From Planctomycetota bacterium (lineage in GTDB: Bacteria; Planctomycetota; UBA1135; GCA-002686595), in contig WTJQ01000534.1 of assembly GCA_011524785.1 (NCBI GenBank), positions 1-7,154 on the forward strand: a stretch of 7,154 nucleotides of DNA. Reading direction: 5' to 3'. A model generated the notes under the pieces. The model saw nothing but the letters and a program-made list of their open reading frames with translations, had not been told where the DNA came from and did no database searches. Position 1 is the stretch's first letter; every line of letters begins with the position of its first letter. Made by a program: the position numbers and the translations under genes. Positions 1 to 6,523 of the stretch are shown one piece after another.

Positions 1-1197
1 CAGGAAGCCGAGCTTCGGCCAGCGTTGGCCCAGGACCTGGACCGGGTCGGCACCGAGCGCGCGCTCGAGGACCGTCGCGTAGACCGACCGGAAGTCGGTG
101 GTGAAGGGCACGTCGCCCTCGTCGAGGCTCGCCAGCGAAGGCGTCCGCCCGTGGAAGCCCCCCTTCACGCGGTGGCCGATCACGAACATGGGCCCCGCCT
201 TGCCGTGGTCGGTGCCGCCGGAGCCGTTCTGCTGCACGCGGCGCCCGAACTCGCTGAAGACGACCAAGGTCACCTTGCGGCCGGCCTCCGAGGCGGAGAG
301 GTCCTCGTAGAAGGCGGCGAGGGCCGCGTCCAGCTCCCGCATCAGGCGGTCGTGGGTGTTGCGCTGGTTGGCGTGGGTGTCGAACCCCCCCATGACCGTG
401 CTGACCACCCGGGTGCCGACGCCGCCGCACAGGATGGCCGCCGCGTCGTGCAGCTGGGCCCCGATCGCCGTGCGCGGGTACTCCACCCGGTCGGGGTGGC
501 GCGCAGCGGCGGCGCGGATCCGCAGGGACGACTCCTCGGCATCCGCCAGGACCTGGCGGAGCTGGGCCAGGGCCCGGTCCCGACCACGGTGGCGGGACTC
601 CTCCATGACCTCCTCGTGATCGCAGTGCGGCAGGCGCTGCGCGCCCCCGGACTCACCGAACCAGCGGTACGCGGTCGGCGACTGGACCGAGGACGCCGGG
701 TGCGTCGTGGAGTGGATCGAGTAGGGCGCGTTGCCGCCCACGTGGACGAGGAACTCGGGGCGCGGCTCGTCGCCCTGGAGGGCCCGGTTGGTCCCGCCGA
801 GCCACCCGTCCCCGGAAGCGCGTCCACGGGGGGATCCCGTGTGCCACACCTCGAGGGCCTTGAAGTGCGAGCGCACCGGGTCGGGGTAGCCGCAGCCCTC
901 GACGATGGCGAGGTGCCCCGCGTCCCAGATCTTGCGCAGCCCGGTCAGAGCCGGGTGCAGACCGCGCCCGCCGCCGAGCTTCAGCACCTCGCCGGGTCCG
1001 AAGCGCAGGGTGCCGCGAGCCCGCTGGTAGGCCGGATCGGCGTAGGGCACGACGGTCGAGAGGCCGTCGTTCCCGCCGGAGAGCTGCAGCACGACGAGGG
1101 TGCCGTCGGAGGACGGATCCGCCAGGCGCACGGCGCGGGCCCAGGGCGTGAGCGCCAGCGAGGCGCCGGCGGTGAGGAGGGAGCGTCGATCGAGCAT
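1..1197 (-). CDS. DUF1501 family exported protein (3' end cut by window edge)
   Basis: No stop is reached: 399 codons run from ATG at 1197 to base 1. The last visible residues (PKLGFL) resemble the usual C-terminus of the family, so few residues are probably missing. The N-terminus has a twin-arginine-like leader: RRSLL at residues 4-8, then a hydrophobic stretch ending near WARA (19-22), so Tat export is likely. Family hallmarks are LVVLQLSGGNDGLSTVVPY at 34-52, GGFDTHANQ with F272, D273 and H275, FSEFGRR at 314-320, and GTDHG around 328-332. DUF1501 is usually placed in the alkaline-phosphatase/sulfatase-like superfamily; the D and H residues in these motifs would fit a metal site, but no substrate is known. 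The gene lies 10 nt after the DUF1800 stop. A GAGG overlapping that stop, 8 nt before the ATG, supports this start and translational coupling. Family assignment is confident; function is unknown. Confidence 0.93.
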   Translation of the reverse strand, partial: MLDRRSLLTAGASLALTPWARAVRLADPSSDGTLVVLQLSGGNDGLSTVVPYADPAYQRARGTLRFGPGEVLKLGGGRGLHPALTGLRKIWDAGHLAIVEGCGYPDPVRSHFKALEVWHTGSPRGRASGDGWLGGTNRALQGDEPRPEFLVHVGGNAPYSIHSTTHPASSVQSPTAYRWFGESGGAQRLPHCDHEEVMEESRHRGRDRALAQLRQVLADAEESSLRIRAAAARHPDRVEYPRTAIGAQLHDAAAILCGGVGTRVVSTVMGGFDTHANQRNTHDRLMRELDAALAAFYEDLSASEAGRKVTLVVFSEFGRRVQQNGSGGTDHGKAGPMFVIGHRVKGGFHGRTPSLASLDEGDVPFTTDFRSVYATVLERALGADPVQVLGQRWPKLGFL

Positions 1198-1207
1198 GGT
1201 GGCAGCC

Positions 1208-2863
1208 TCAGCCCAGCTGGGCCTCGGGGAGGGACAGGATCAGGTGAGCGAGCTTGCGCAGGACCGCCTCGGCACGCTGGCCGCCGCGGACGAGGAAGGC
1301 CTCCTCGGGGAGCCCCTCGGCCTCGCGCTCGGCCTCGAGGAACGCCACGAGGGGCGCGCGGGTCTCGACCGGGGGGACGATGGCCAGCAGCTCCTCGAGG
1401 GCGAGCTCGACGAGCTCCTCGTCGTTCGCGGGCTTGCGGAGCGCGAGGGTGCGGCGGAGCTGGGTCGCGGGCGGGGTGAAGCGGCGCCGGCCGCCGAGGC
1501 CGCTGCGGAGGGCGCGCATCGCGCGGACCAGGTCGGGAGCCACGCGGGCGCGCCCCTTGCCGCGCCCCTCCGACTCCATGGAGGCCATCTCCATCGAGGG
1601 CTCCATGCCCTCGTCGGCCATCATCGCCTCGACCTCGTCGTCGGAGCCGATGTCGCCCAGGTCGATGAGGCCCAGCAGCACGCCGGTGAGGTTGCCTCGC
1701 ATCATCAGGGTGCTGGTGTTCATCCAGGCCATGCCGCCCTCCCAGCCCTTCACGTTGGGCGGGTCGAAGATGCGCTCGCCCAGGACGCTCGCCGAGACCC
1801 CGACGAACTCACCCACGGGCCGGATCCCCAGCCGCCGAGCGCTGCCGACCATGTAGTCGACAGGCGACAGGACGCGCGCCCCGATGCAGTCGTCGGCATA
1901 GAACTCGGGGTCCATGAAGAGGGCCCGCAGGAGAGGGAGGACCTCGTAGTTCGAGCGCCGCAAGAGGCGGGCGTAGGCCGCCTGGCGGTCGGGCCGCGGC
2001 TCGCTGCCCTCGAACCACTCGAGCAGTCGACCCGCGATCCACTCGGCGCAGGCCTCCTGCTCGAGGAGGATGCGGACCAGCCCGTCGGCGTCGAAGCGGC
2101 CGCTGGTGCCGAGGATCGTCTTGCGGCCGTAGTCGTGGTTGCGGCGGGTGAACTCGAAGCTGCCCCCGGGAGTGGCGCTCCGGCCGACGCCATAGCCGGT
2201 CAGCGCGCGCGCCGCCTCGCGGACGTCGTCCTCGGAGTAGTTGCCCTCCCCGAGGCTGAAGAGCTCCATGACCTCTCGCGCGAGGTTCTCGTTGGGCTTG
2301 CGGCGGCGGTTGGAGATGTTGTCGAGGTACACGAGCATCGCCGGGTCCTCGAGCATCGCGCGCAGCAGCACTCCGTAGTTGCCCAGGGCGTGCTCGTCGA
2401 TCAGCTCGGCCTGGCGGATCATGTAGTCGCCGCGCTTGACGGTGGCCTGGGCGCTCGTGAAGAGGCCGTGCCAGAAGAGCCGCATGCGATCCCGCAGCGG
2501 GTCCTCGCCCCGGACCATGCCCTCGAGCCACTCCGCCACGTAGTCGATGGCCTCGCGGGACATCTGCTGCCGGACCTGCTGGACGACGCGGACGCGCTGC
2601 TGCTGATCCATGGAGCGGACGCTCTCGAAGTCGGGCATGCGCGCCTCGTACTCCCAGGCGAGCTCGGGCCCCTTGGAGGCCAGCAGGTGCTCGACCAGGG
2701 CCTCCTGCCCAGCCTCGACCCAGCGCTGGACCTCGGCCGTGGAGGCGCCGAAGCCGGCGCGGTTGAGGAGGTGCTCCGCCTCGCGTGCGGTCCAGGCCTG
2801 GGCCGGAGCGGCGGGGGCCTGAGGCGCGAGGCAGGCGAGGGCGGTCAGGAGGAGGGTGCTCAT
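1208..2863 (-). CDS. DUF1800 family exported protein
   Basis: 551 residues, within the usual range for the family. Hallmarks in order: HLLNRAGFG at 31-39; RDRMRLFWHGLFTS near 120-135; the signature YLDNISNRRRKPNENLAREVMELFSLGEGNYSEDDV near 180-215, followed by ARALTGY; and DPPNVKGWEGG near 370-380. A short hydrophobic N-terminus (TLLLTALACLAP, then an Ala/Pro/Gln stretch) suggests a secretory signal, though it lacks a basic n-region and the Cys is not in a good lipobox. Residues 401-440 form an unusual low-complexity segment, first acidic and Met-rich (six Met in 412-433), then basic (RGKGRAR). This gene is the upstream member of a pair with DUF1501, 10 nt apart. No clear Shine-Dalgarno site precedes the ATG, and the frame stays open upstream, so a longer start is possible. 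The molecular function of DUF1800 is not established. Co-occurrence with DUF1501 in Planctomycetota and other phyla is well known and implies a joint role at or beyond the inner membrane (inference). Confidence 0.94.
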   Translation of the reverse strand: MSTLLLTALACLAPQAPAAPAQAWTAREAEHLLNRAGFGASTAEVQRWVEAGQEALVEHLLASKGPELAWEYEARMPDFESVRSMDQQQRVRVVQQVRQQMSREAIDYVAEWLEGMVRGEDPLRDRMRLFWHGLFTSAQATVKRGDYMIRQAELIDEHALGNYGVLLRAMLEDPAMLVYLDNISNRRRKPNENLAREVMELFSLGEGNYSEDDVREAARALTGYGVGRSATPGGSFEFTRRNHDYGRKTILGTSGRFDADGLVRILLEQEACAEWIAGRLLEWFEGSEPRPDRQAAYARLLRRSNYEVLPLLRALFMDPEFYADDCIGARVLSPVDYMVGSARRLGIRPVGEFVGVSASVLGERIFDPPNVKGWEGGMAWMNTSTLMMRGNLTGVLLGLIDLGDIGSDDEVEAMMADEGMEPSMEMASMESEGRGKGRARVAPDLVRAMRALRSGLGGRRRFTPPATQLRRTLALRKPANDEELVELALEELLAIVPPVETRAPLVAFLEAEREAEGLPEEAFLVRGGQRAEAVLRKLAHLILSLPEAQLG

Positions 2864-2896
2864 GGGTGCGTCAGCGGGTCTCGCCGGTGAGGTCGA

Positions 2897-2936
2897 GGGC
2901 TGGGCCGGTTGGCTGGGGCGGTGGACTGGGTCGGGG
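2897..2936 (+). repeat. G-rich tract, possible non-canonical G-quadruplex
   Basis: Five runs of three or four G occur within 40 nt (2897-2899, 2902-2904, 2915-2918, 2928-2930, 2933-2936), with extra GG pairs between them. Two of the gaps are 9-10 nt, longer than in a classical three-tetrad quadruplex, so a two-tetrad or long-loop form is more likely. The tract lies about 35-75 nt upstream of the DUF1800 ATG, on the strand opposite that gene's coding strand. Confidence 0.3.
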
Positions 2937-3043
2937 TCGCGCTCGGCGTGGATCCTGCCCCAGAGGGCCGGGACCGCGGTCGAGATCGGAACAACACGCC
3001 TGCCCAGCGGAGGTTACGGGCTGAGTCCCGGGAGGGCGTGATC

Positions 3044-3049
3044 CATAAT
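3044..3049 (+). promoter_or_regulatory. Candidate -10 hexamer for the UbiD homologue
   Basis: CATAAT differs from the sigma-70 consensus TATAAT at one position and is the AT-richest spot in a GC-rich spacer. Transcription would begin near 3056, leaving a leader of about 30 nt before GTG 3086. At 17 nt spacing the -35 position reads CTGAGT, which is a poor match. The call rests on one hexamer only. Confidence 0.25.
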
Positions 3050-3085
3050 GGCGCGCGCCGGTCGGACCCCCCGGCGCGCTCCGCC

Positions 3086-4894
3086 GTGCCCAGCTTCCGG
3101 GCCCCCGCCGACCTCCGCGCCTTCCTCGACATCCTCCGCCGCGAGGGGGAGTTGGTCGAGGTCGAGGCCCCCGTGAGCTGGAACCTGGAGGCGGCCGAGG
3201 TCCACCGCCGGGTGATCGCCGCCGGCGGGCCCGCTCTGCTCTTCAAGAACGTGGAGGGGGCGTCCTTCCCCCTCGTCACCAACCTCTTCGGCACCGCCAA
3301 GCGCGTCAACCTGGCGTTCGGGAGCAAGCCGGAGGAGGTCGTGTCCCGGGTGGCCAAGCTCCCCGAGGAGCTGATGCCGCCCAGCATCGGCAAGCTCTGG
3401 GGCCAGCGGGACCTGTTCGGCAGCCTCGCCAAGGTGGGGCTGAAGCAGCGCAAGGCCGGCCCGATCACCGAGGTCGCGGACGAGCCGGCGCGCCTCGATC
3501 GGCTGCCAGCCCTCAAGACCTGGGCCCGGGACGGAGGGCCCTTCGTCACCCTCCCCCTGGTCCTGACCCGGGACCCCGAGACCGACGTCCCCAACCTGGG
3601 CATGTACCGCGTCCAGGTGTTCGACGACGAGGCGGTGGGCGTCCACTTCCAGATCGGCAAGGGCGGGGGCTTCCACCTCCACCGGGCCGAGCAGCTCGGG
3701 CGTCCGCTCCCCGTGGACATCCACGTGGGCGGTCCGCCGGCCCTGATCCTCGCGGCCATCGCGCCGCTCCCCGAGAACGTCCCGGAGCTCCTGCTGGCCT
3801 CGCTCGCCATGGGCCAGCGGCTCCCGCTGGCGCAGTCCCGCCAGGGGCGCGCGATCGCCGCCGGCTCGGAGTTCGTCCTCTCCGGCTCGATCCAGCCCGG
3901 AGCCCGGCGGCCCGAGGGCCCCTTCGGGGACCACTACGGGTACTACTCGGAGGTCCACGACTATCCGTGGATGAAGGTCGACACCCTGCACCGTCGCAAG
4001 GACGCCATCTGGCCGGCAACGGTGGTGGGCAAGCCGCGGCAGGAGGACTTCTTCCTCGGGGACTACCTCACCGAGCTGCTGAGCCCCCTCTTCCCGCTGG
4101 TGATGCCCGCGGTCGTCGACCTGTGGAGCTACGGGGAGACCGGCTACCACGCCCTCTCCTCCGCCATCGTGCGCGAGCGCTACGAGCGCGAGGCCCTCGT
4201 GTCGGCGTTCCGGATCCTCGGCGAGGGGCAGCTCGCCCTCACCAAGTTCCTGCTCCTCACGGACGGCGACGTCGACCTCCGCGACTTCCGCTCGACGCTG
4301 GTGCACGTCCTCGAGCGCACCGACACGCGCACGGACCTCTTCATCCTCGCCAACCTGTCGATGGACTCGCTCGACTACTCGGGCCCGACCATGCACAAGG
4401 GCTCCAAGGGGGTCCTCGTGGGGCTCGGCGAGGCCAAGCGCAAGCTGCCGGAGACCCTCCCCGGCCAGCTCGGCTCGGGCATCGTCGACGCCCGCGTGTA
4501 CGCGCCGGGCGCGGCGGTCGTCCAGGTCGGCAGCTACGAGGAGGACCCGGACGCCGCGCAGCGCATCGCGCAGGAGCCCGGCCTCGAGGACTGGCCGCTG
4601 GTGGTCATCTCCGACGAGCCCGAGCGCGCCGTGCGCAGCGACGCGAACTTCCTCTGGACCACCTTCACGCGCTTCGACCCGGGCCAGGACATCGTCCCGC
4701 GGCGCATCGAGCTCGTCGGCACCCACGCCGCGTACGAGTTCCCGCTGGTGATCGACGCGCGCATGAAGCCCTCCTACCCGGAGGAGCTGTTCTGCGACCC
4801 CGACACGGCCGCCCTCGTCGACCGGCGCTGGAAGGAGTACTTCCCCGACGGCGGCGTGGAGATGGGCGACTCGGCCCGGGCTCACCTCGACTGA
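3086..4894 (+). CDS. UbiD family decarboxylase, long (about 600 aa) form
   Basis: 602 residues from GTG 3086. This start puts PSFRAPADLRAFLDILRREGEL at the N-terminus, where UbiD proteins begin; upstream in-frame sequence shows no family similarity. UbiD enzymes use prenylated FMN for reversible decarboxylation of aromatic or unsaturated acids. Visible sites: NLGMYR with N170 and R175 (equivalent to metal-ligand Asn and catalytic Arg); SEFVLSG with E262 (metal-ligand Glu); and EGPFGDHYGYYSEV with E277 and D282 (catalytic acidic pair). The SMDSLDYSGP...GSKGVLVGLGEAKRKLPE block lies near 424-455. The expected ligand His in the Asn-to-Glu interval is Gly at residue 191. A tail of about 80 residues (521-602, with PLVIDARMKPSY) exceeds E. 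coli UbiD (497 aa) and resembles the roughly 600-aa forms linked to menaquinone synthesis in H. pylori and Bacteroidetes. A menaquinone role is therefore plausible but unproven. No UbiX-like prenyltransferase is in the window. The gene stands alone, with divergent and convergent neighbours. Confidence 0.93.
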   Translation: MPSFRAPADLRAFLDILRREGELVEVEAPVSWNLEAAEVHRRVIAAGGPALLFKNVEGASFPLVTNLFGTAKRVNLAFGSKPEEVVSRVAKLPEELMPPSIGKLWGQRDLFGSLAKVGLKQRKAGPITEVADEPARLDRLPALKTWARDGGPFVTLPLVLTRDPETDVPNLGMYRVQVFDDEAVGVHFQIGKGGGFHLHRAEQLGRPLPVDIHVGGPPALILAAIAPLPENVPELLLASLAMGQRLPLAQSRQGRAIAAGSEFVLSGSIQPGARRPEGPFGDHYGYYSEVHDYPWMKVDTLHRRKDAIWPATVVGKPRQEDFFLGDYLTELLSPLFPLVMPAVVDLWSYGETGYHALSSAIVRERYEREALVSAFRILGEGQLALTKFLLLTDGDVDLRDFRSTLVHVLERTDTRTDLFILANLSMDSLDYSGPTMHKGSKGVLVGLGEAKRKLPETLPGQLGSGIVDARVYAPGAAVVQVGSYEEDPDAAQRIAQEPGLEDWPLVVISDEPERAVRSDANFLWTTFTRFDPGQDIVPRRIELVGTHAAYEFPLVIDARMKPSYPEELFCDPDTAALVDRRWKEYFPDGGVEMGDSARAHLD

Positions 4895-4931
4895 GCGAGG
4901 GGCGCGCGGAGGTCCGGTGGCGCCGTCTCCG

Positions 4932-4947
4932 CGGCCTCGTCAGGCCG
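4932..4947. terminator. GC-rich inverted repeat in the convergent gap
   Basis: CGGCCT and AGGCCG form a perfect 6-bp stem around a 4-nt loop (CGTC), located 38 nt after the UbiD-homologue stop. The element spans the stop codon of the converging kinase gene. There is no T-tract on either side, so it is not a classical intrinsic terminator. It could still act as a pause or 3'-end stabilising hairpin for one or both convergent transcripts. Confidence 0.25.
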
Positions 4948-6046
4948 GAGCGAGCGCGGCCTCGGACGTCCGGGTCGTGGACTGCTCCATGGCCCGCACC
5001 ATGCGCAGCTGGACGCGCGCCCGGTCGAGGTTGTGCCCCTCCCGGTGGATCTTGAAGTAGGTGTCCCCCGCCAGGTGGTCGGTGAGGAAGCGCACGCCGA
5101 CGGTGAGCGTCACGATCTGCGCGGCCAGGGGCATCAGCTCCAGCTCGTCCGCGTTCATGAAGCGCCCCGTGGTCTCCAGCCAGCCGGCGGACAGAGCCTC
5201 GTAGAGGTCGAGGTCCACGCCAGCGAGGCTCAGGTCCTGCTCGTCCTCCTCCGAGGTCGCCGCGGTGAAGCGAACCAGGTCCCCGAAGTCGTAGAGGGGC
5301 CACCCCGGCATGCAGGTGTCGAGGTCGACGATGCAGCGGGCCACGCCGGAGGCGCGGTCGAAGAGCACGTTGTTGAGCTTGGTGTCGCCGTGGATGACGC
5401 GGACGGGGATCCGGCCCTGCTGGATGCCGGTCTCGATCACGTGCATCAGGTGGCGCCGGTCCAGGACGAAGCGCACCTCCTCCGCGACCGCGGCGGCCCG
5501 CCCGCAGCGATCCTCGCGCAGGGCCGTCATGAACTGCCGGAAGCGGTGGCTGGGTGAGAAGAACTCGGGGATCGTCTCGACGAGGCCGCGAGCGTCGAGG
5601 TCGAACAGCCGGGCCTGGAAGTTGCCGAAGGCCGCGGCCGCGTCGAAGGCCTGGTCGGGTCCGAGGCAGCGGTCGTAGCTCTGGGTGTCCTCGACGAAGC
5701 GGAAGGTCCGCCAGGAGCCCGTGTTGAGCTCGGCCCAGCTCTCGCCGCCCACGGTGGGGACCAGCTGCAGGACCTCGAGCTCGCGGTCTCCCGCGCGCCA
5801 GCTCTTGCGACGGAGCTCCCGGGTCACGCGACGGATGTTGTGCATCAGCCCCGGGATGTCCTGGAACACCGCGTCGTTCATGCGCTGGTGCAGGAGTCGC
5901 TGGCGGCCATGGGCGCCAAGGTCCCAGGAGCTGACGAACGTGTCGTGGATGTGGCCCCGGTTCAGGGGCTCGACGCCAACGAGGCGTCCTCCGGGGGAGA
6001 ACGCCTGGGCGGCCAGCTCGGCCTGAGCGAGGTCTGCGGGGGTCAT
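4940..6046 (-). CDS. Aminoglycoside-phosphotransferase-fold kinase, NahK-like (probable sugar 1-kinase)
   Basis: 368 residues from ATG 6046 (MTPADLAQ), close to the roughly 360 of bifidobacterial N-acetylhexosamine 1-kinase (NahK). An in-frame GTG at 6112 would add 22 residues of low-complexity Arg/Pro/Ser sequence and is less likely. The start has no obvious Shine-Dalgarno site. The N-lobe has LNRGHIHDTF near residues 28-37, matching the G-H-I-N-D-T-F nucleotide-loop pattern of NahK-like kinases. The catalytic loop is HGDTKLNN with H219, D221 and N226, followed by IVDLDTCMPG with metal-ligand D241 and D243, and then YDFGDLVR. The combination of DTK.NNVL, DLDT.MPG and DFGD is typical of NahK relatives more than of antibiotic kinases. 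The likely reaction is ATP-dependent phosphorylation of a sugar or other small hydroxyl compound in the cytoplasm; the substrate cannot be read from sequence. It follows the HIT gene on the same strand after 107 nt, so co-transcription is possible. Superfamily is confident; substrate class is tentative. Confidence 0.88.
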   Translation of the reverse strand: MTPADLAQAELAAQAFSPGGRLVGVEPLNRGHIHDTFVSSWDLGAHGRQRLLHQRMNDAVFQDIPGLMHNIRRVTRELRRKSWRAGDRELEVLQLVPTVGGESWAELNTGSWRTFRFVEDTQSYDRCLGPDQAFDAAAAFGNFQARLFDLDARGLVETIPEFFSPSHRFRQFMTALREDRCGRAAAVAEEVRFVLDRRHLMHVIETGIQQGRIPVRVIHGDTKLNNVLFDRASGVARCIVDLDTCMPGWPLYDFGDLVRFTAATSEEDEQDLSLAGVDLDLYEALSAGWLETTGRFMNADELELMPLAAQIVTLTVGVRFLTDHLAGDTYFKIHREGHNLDRARVQLRMVRAMEQSTTRTSEAALAPA

Positions 6047-6118
6047 GGGGCGGTGCGGGCGGGAGCGAGCGCGGCTGAGCTGATGGTCACCCGGAACGGA
6101 GGAACCCGCCACTCAAAT

Positions 6119-6142
6119 CCGACATCCATTGAACATGATCGG
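6119..6142 (-). terminator. Possible weak hairpin after the HIT gene
   Basis: CCGA (6119-6122) pairs with TCGG (6139-6142). CAT (6123-6125) pairs inside with ATG (6135-6137), leaving one bulged A and a 9-nt loop. In the HIT transcript this hairpin starts 11 nt after the stop and is followed by ATTTGAG, only a short T run. It may be a leaky terminator between the HIT and kinase genes. It lies in the most AT-rich stretch of the window, so chance pairing is possible. Confidence 0.22.
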
Positions 6143-6153
6143 TTTCCACGAGC

Positions 6154-6486
6154 CTAGGAGGCACCCTCCGCGCCGCTGTTCACGTGGAAGTGGAGGTGCT
6201 TGGAGTCCTGGTACGCGCCCAGGTTGGTCAGGACCCGCGCGGCGCCGTGCTCCTCCTCGACGAGGGCAGCCACGTGCCGGACGGCCTCGATGAGCTCGGG
6301 CAGCAGCGCCTCGCCGCGCTCGCCGAGGTTGGTCAAGGACGGCACGTGCTCCTTGGGGATGACCACGATGTGCACGGGCCAGTGGGGCCTCGTGTGGTGG
6401 TACGCGAGCGTGTTGGCGGTCTCGTGGACCACGCGGACGGGCGTGCGGCCGCTGAGGACCTCGTCGCAGTAGAAGTCGTCGGTCAT
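6154..6486 (-). CDS. HIT family protein (histidine-triad nucleotide-binding/hydrolase)
   Basis: 110 residues, the normal size for a single-domain HIT protein. Order of motifs: FYCDEVLSGRTPV at 5-17; HIVVIPKEHVPSLTNL at 39-54, matching the conserved HTLVIPK.H block; and the C-terminal triad HLHFH with H97, H99 and H101, where the middle His is the expected nucleophile. TNLGAYQDSKHLHFHV replaces the more common N.G...GQ..PHLHFHV, placing this in a YQDSKHLHFHV subgroup. HIT proteins hydrolyse or transfer nucleoside monophosphate groups, for example from AMP-linked substrates; the exact substrate is unknown. ATG 6486 was chosen because the family's N-terminus starts here, and the open frame upstream shows no HIT similarity. 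The gene is divergent from the porin gene (70 nt) and lies upstream of the NahK-like kinase on the same strand. A GC-rich hairpin sits just before the start codon. Confidence 0.93.
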   Translation of the reverse strand: MTDDFYCDEVLSGRTPVRVVHETANTLAYHHTRPHWPVHIVVIPKEHVPSLTNLGERGEALLPELIEAVRHVAALVEEEHGAARVLTNLGAYQDSKHLHFHVNSGAEGAS

Positions 6487-6491
6487 GGCGA

Positions 6492-6509
6492 GCCGGGCGT
6501 CGCCCCGGC
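6492..6509 (-). promoter_or_regulatory. GC-rich hairpin immediately upstream of the HIT start codon
   Basis: GCCGGG (6492-6497) and CCCGGC (6504-6509) form a perfect 6-bp stem with a 6-nt loop, ending 5 nt before the HIT ATG. If transcribed, it occupies the place where a Shine-Dalgarno site would lie, and none is visible. It could limit ribosome access. In DNA this GC-rich, chance pairing is a real alternative. Confidence 0.25.
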
Positions 6510-6523
6510 GGGCGCTGCATTGT

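Larger units (their letters stand above)
2864..3085. promoter_or_regulatory. Divergent intergenic region between DUF1800 and the UbiD homologue
   Basis: This 222-nt spacer separates the DUF1800 start from the chosen GTG start of the decarboxylase and must carry the signals for both transcription units. The side near DUF1800 is G-rich on the plus strand. The side near the decarboxylase holds the only AT-rich spot (CATAAT at 3044-3049). Open frames that cross it are extensions of neighbours in GC-rich DNA and match no family I recognise. No convincing -35/-10 pair is visible for the minus-strand unit. Confidence 0.5.

Noticed and set aside
25..1479. Long plus-strand open frame opposite DUF1501 and the end of DUF1800
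   Set aside because: The translation is low-complexity Arg/Gly/Ala/Val/Glu with no family motif. The minus strand here has clear DUF1501 and DUF1800 signatures. Long antisense frames are expected in GC-rich genes.
2827..2863. DUF1800 protein as a lipoprotein
   Set aside because: The Cys at residue 11 is preceded by Ala-Leu-Ala, not a proper lipobox, and the n-region lacks basic residues.
1100..2890. 596-codon plus-strand open frame opposite DUF1800
   Set aside because: It has no recognisable motif and shadows a strongly supported gene. Its composition is the complement of DUF1800 codons.
3048..3050. ATG 3048 preceded by GGAGGG as the UbiD start
   Set aside because: It is out of frame with the decarboxylase and leads into a shadow frame.
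3014..4885. 623-codon minus-strand open frame opposite the UbiD homologue
   Set aside because: It mirrors the decarboxylase almost end to end and gives an Asp/Val/Leu/His/Arg-rich sequence without domains. It is a GC-driven shadow.
4940..6046. Kinase as an antibiotic-resistance aminoglycoside phosphotransferase
   Set aside because: The DTKLNN, DLDTCMPG and DFGD pattern matches NahK-like sugar kinases better. The neighbours give no resistance context.
6047..6112. GTG 6112 as the kinase start
   Set aside because: The 22 added residues are low-complexity. ATG 6046 gives a length close to NahK and starts at the conserved N-lobe.
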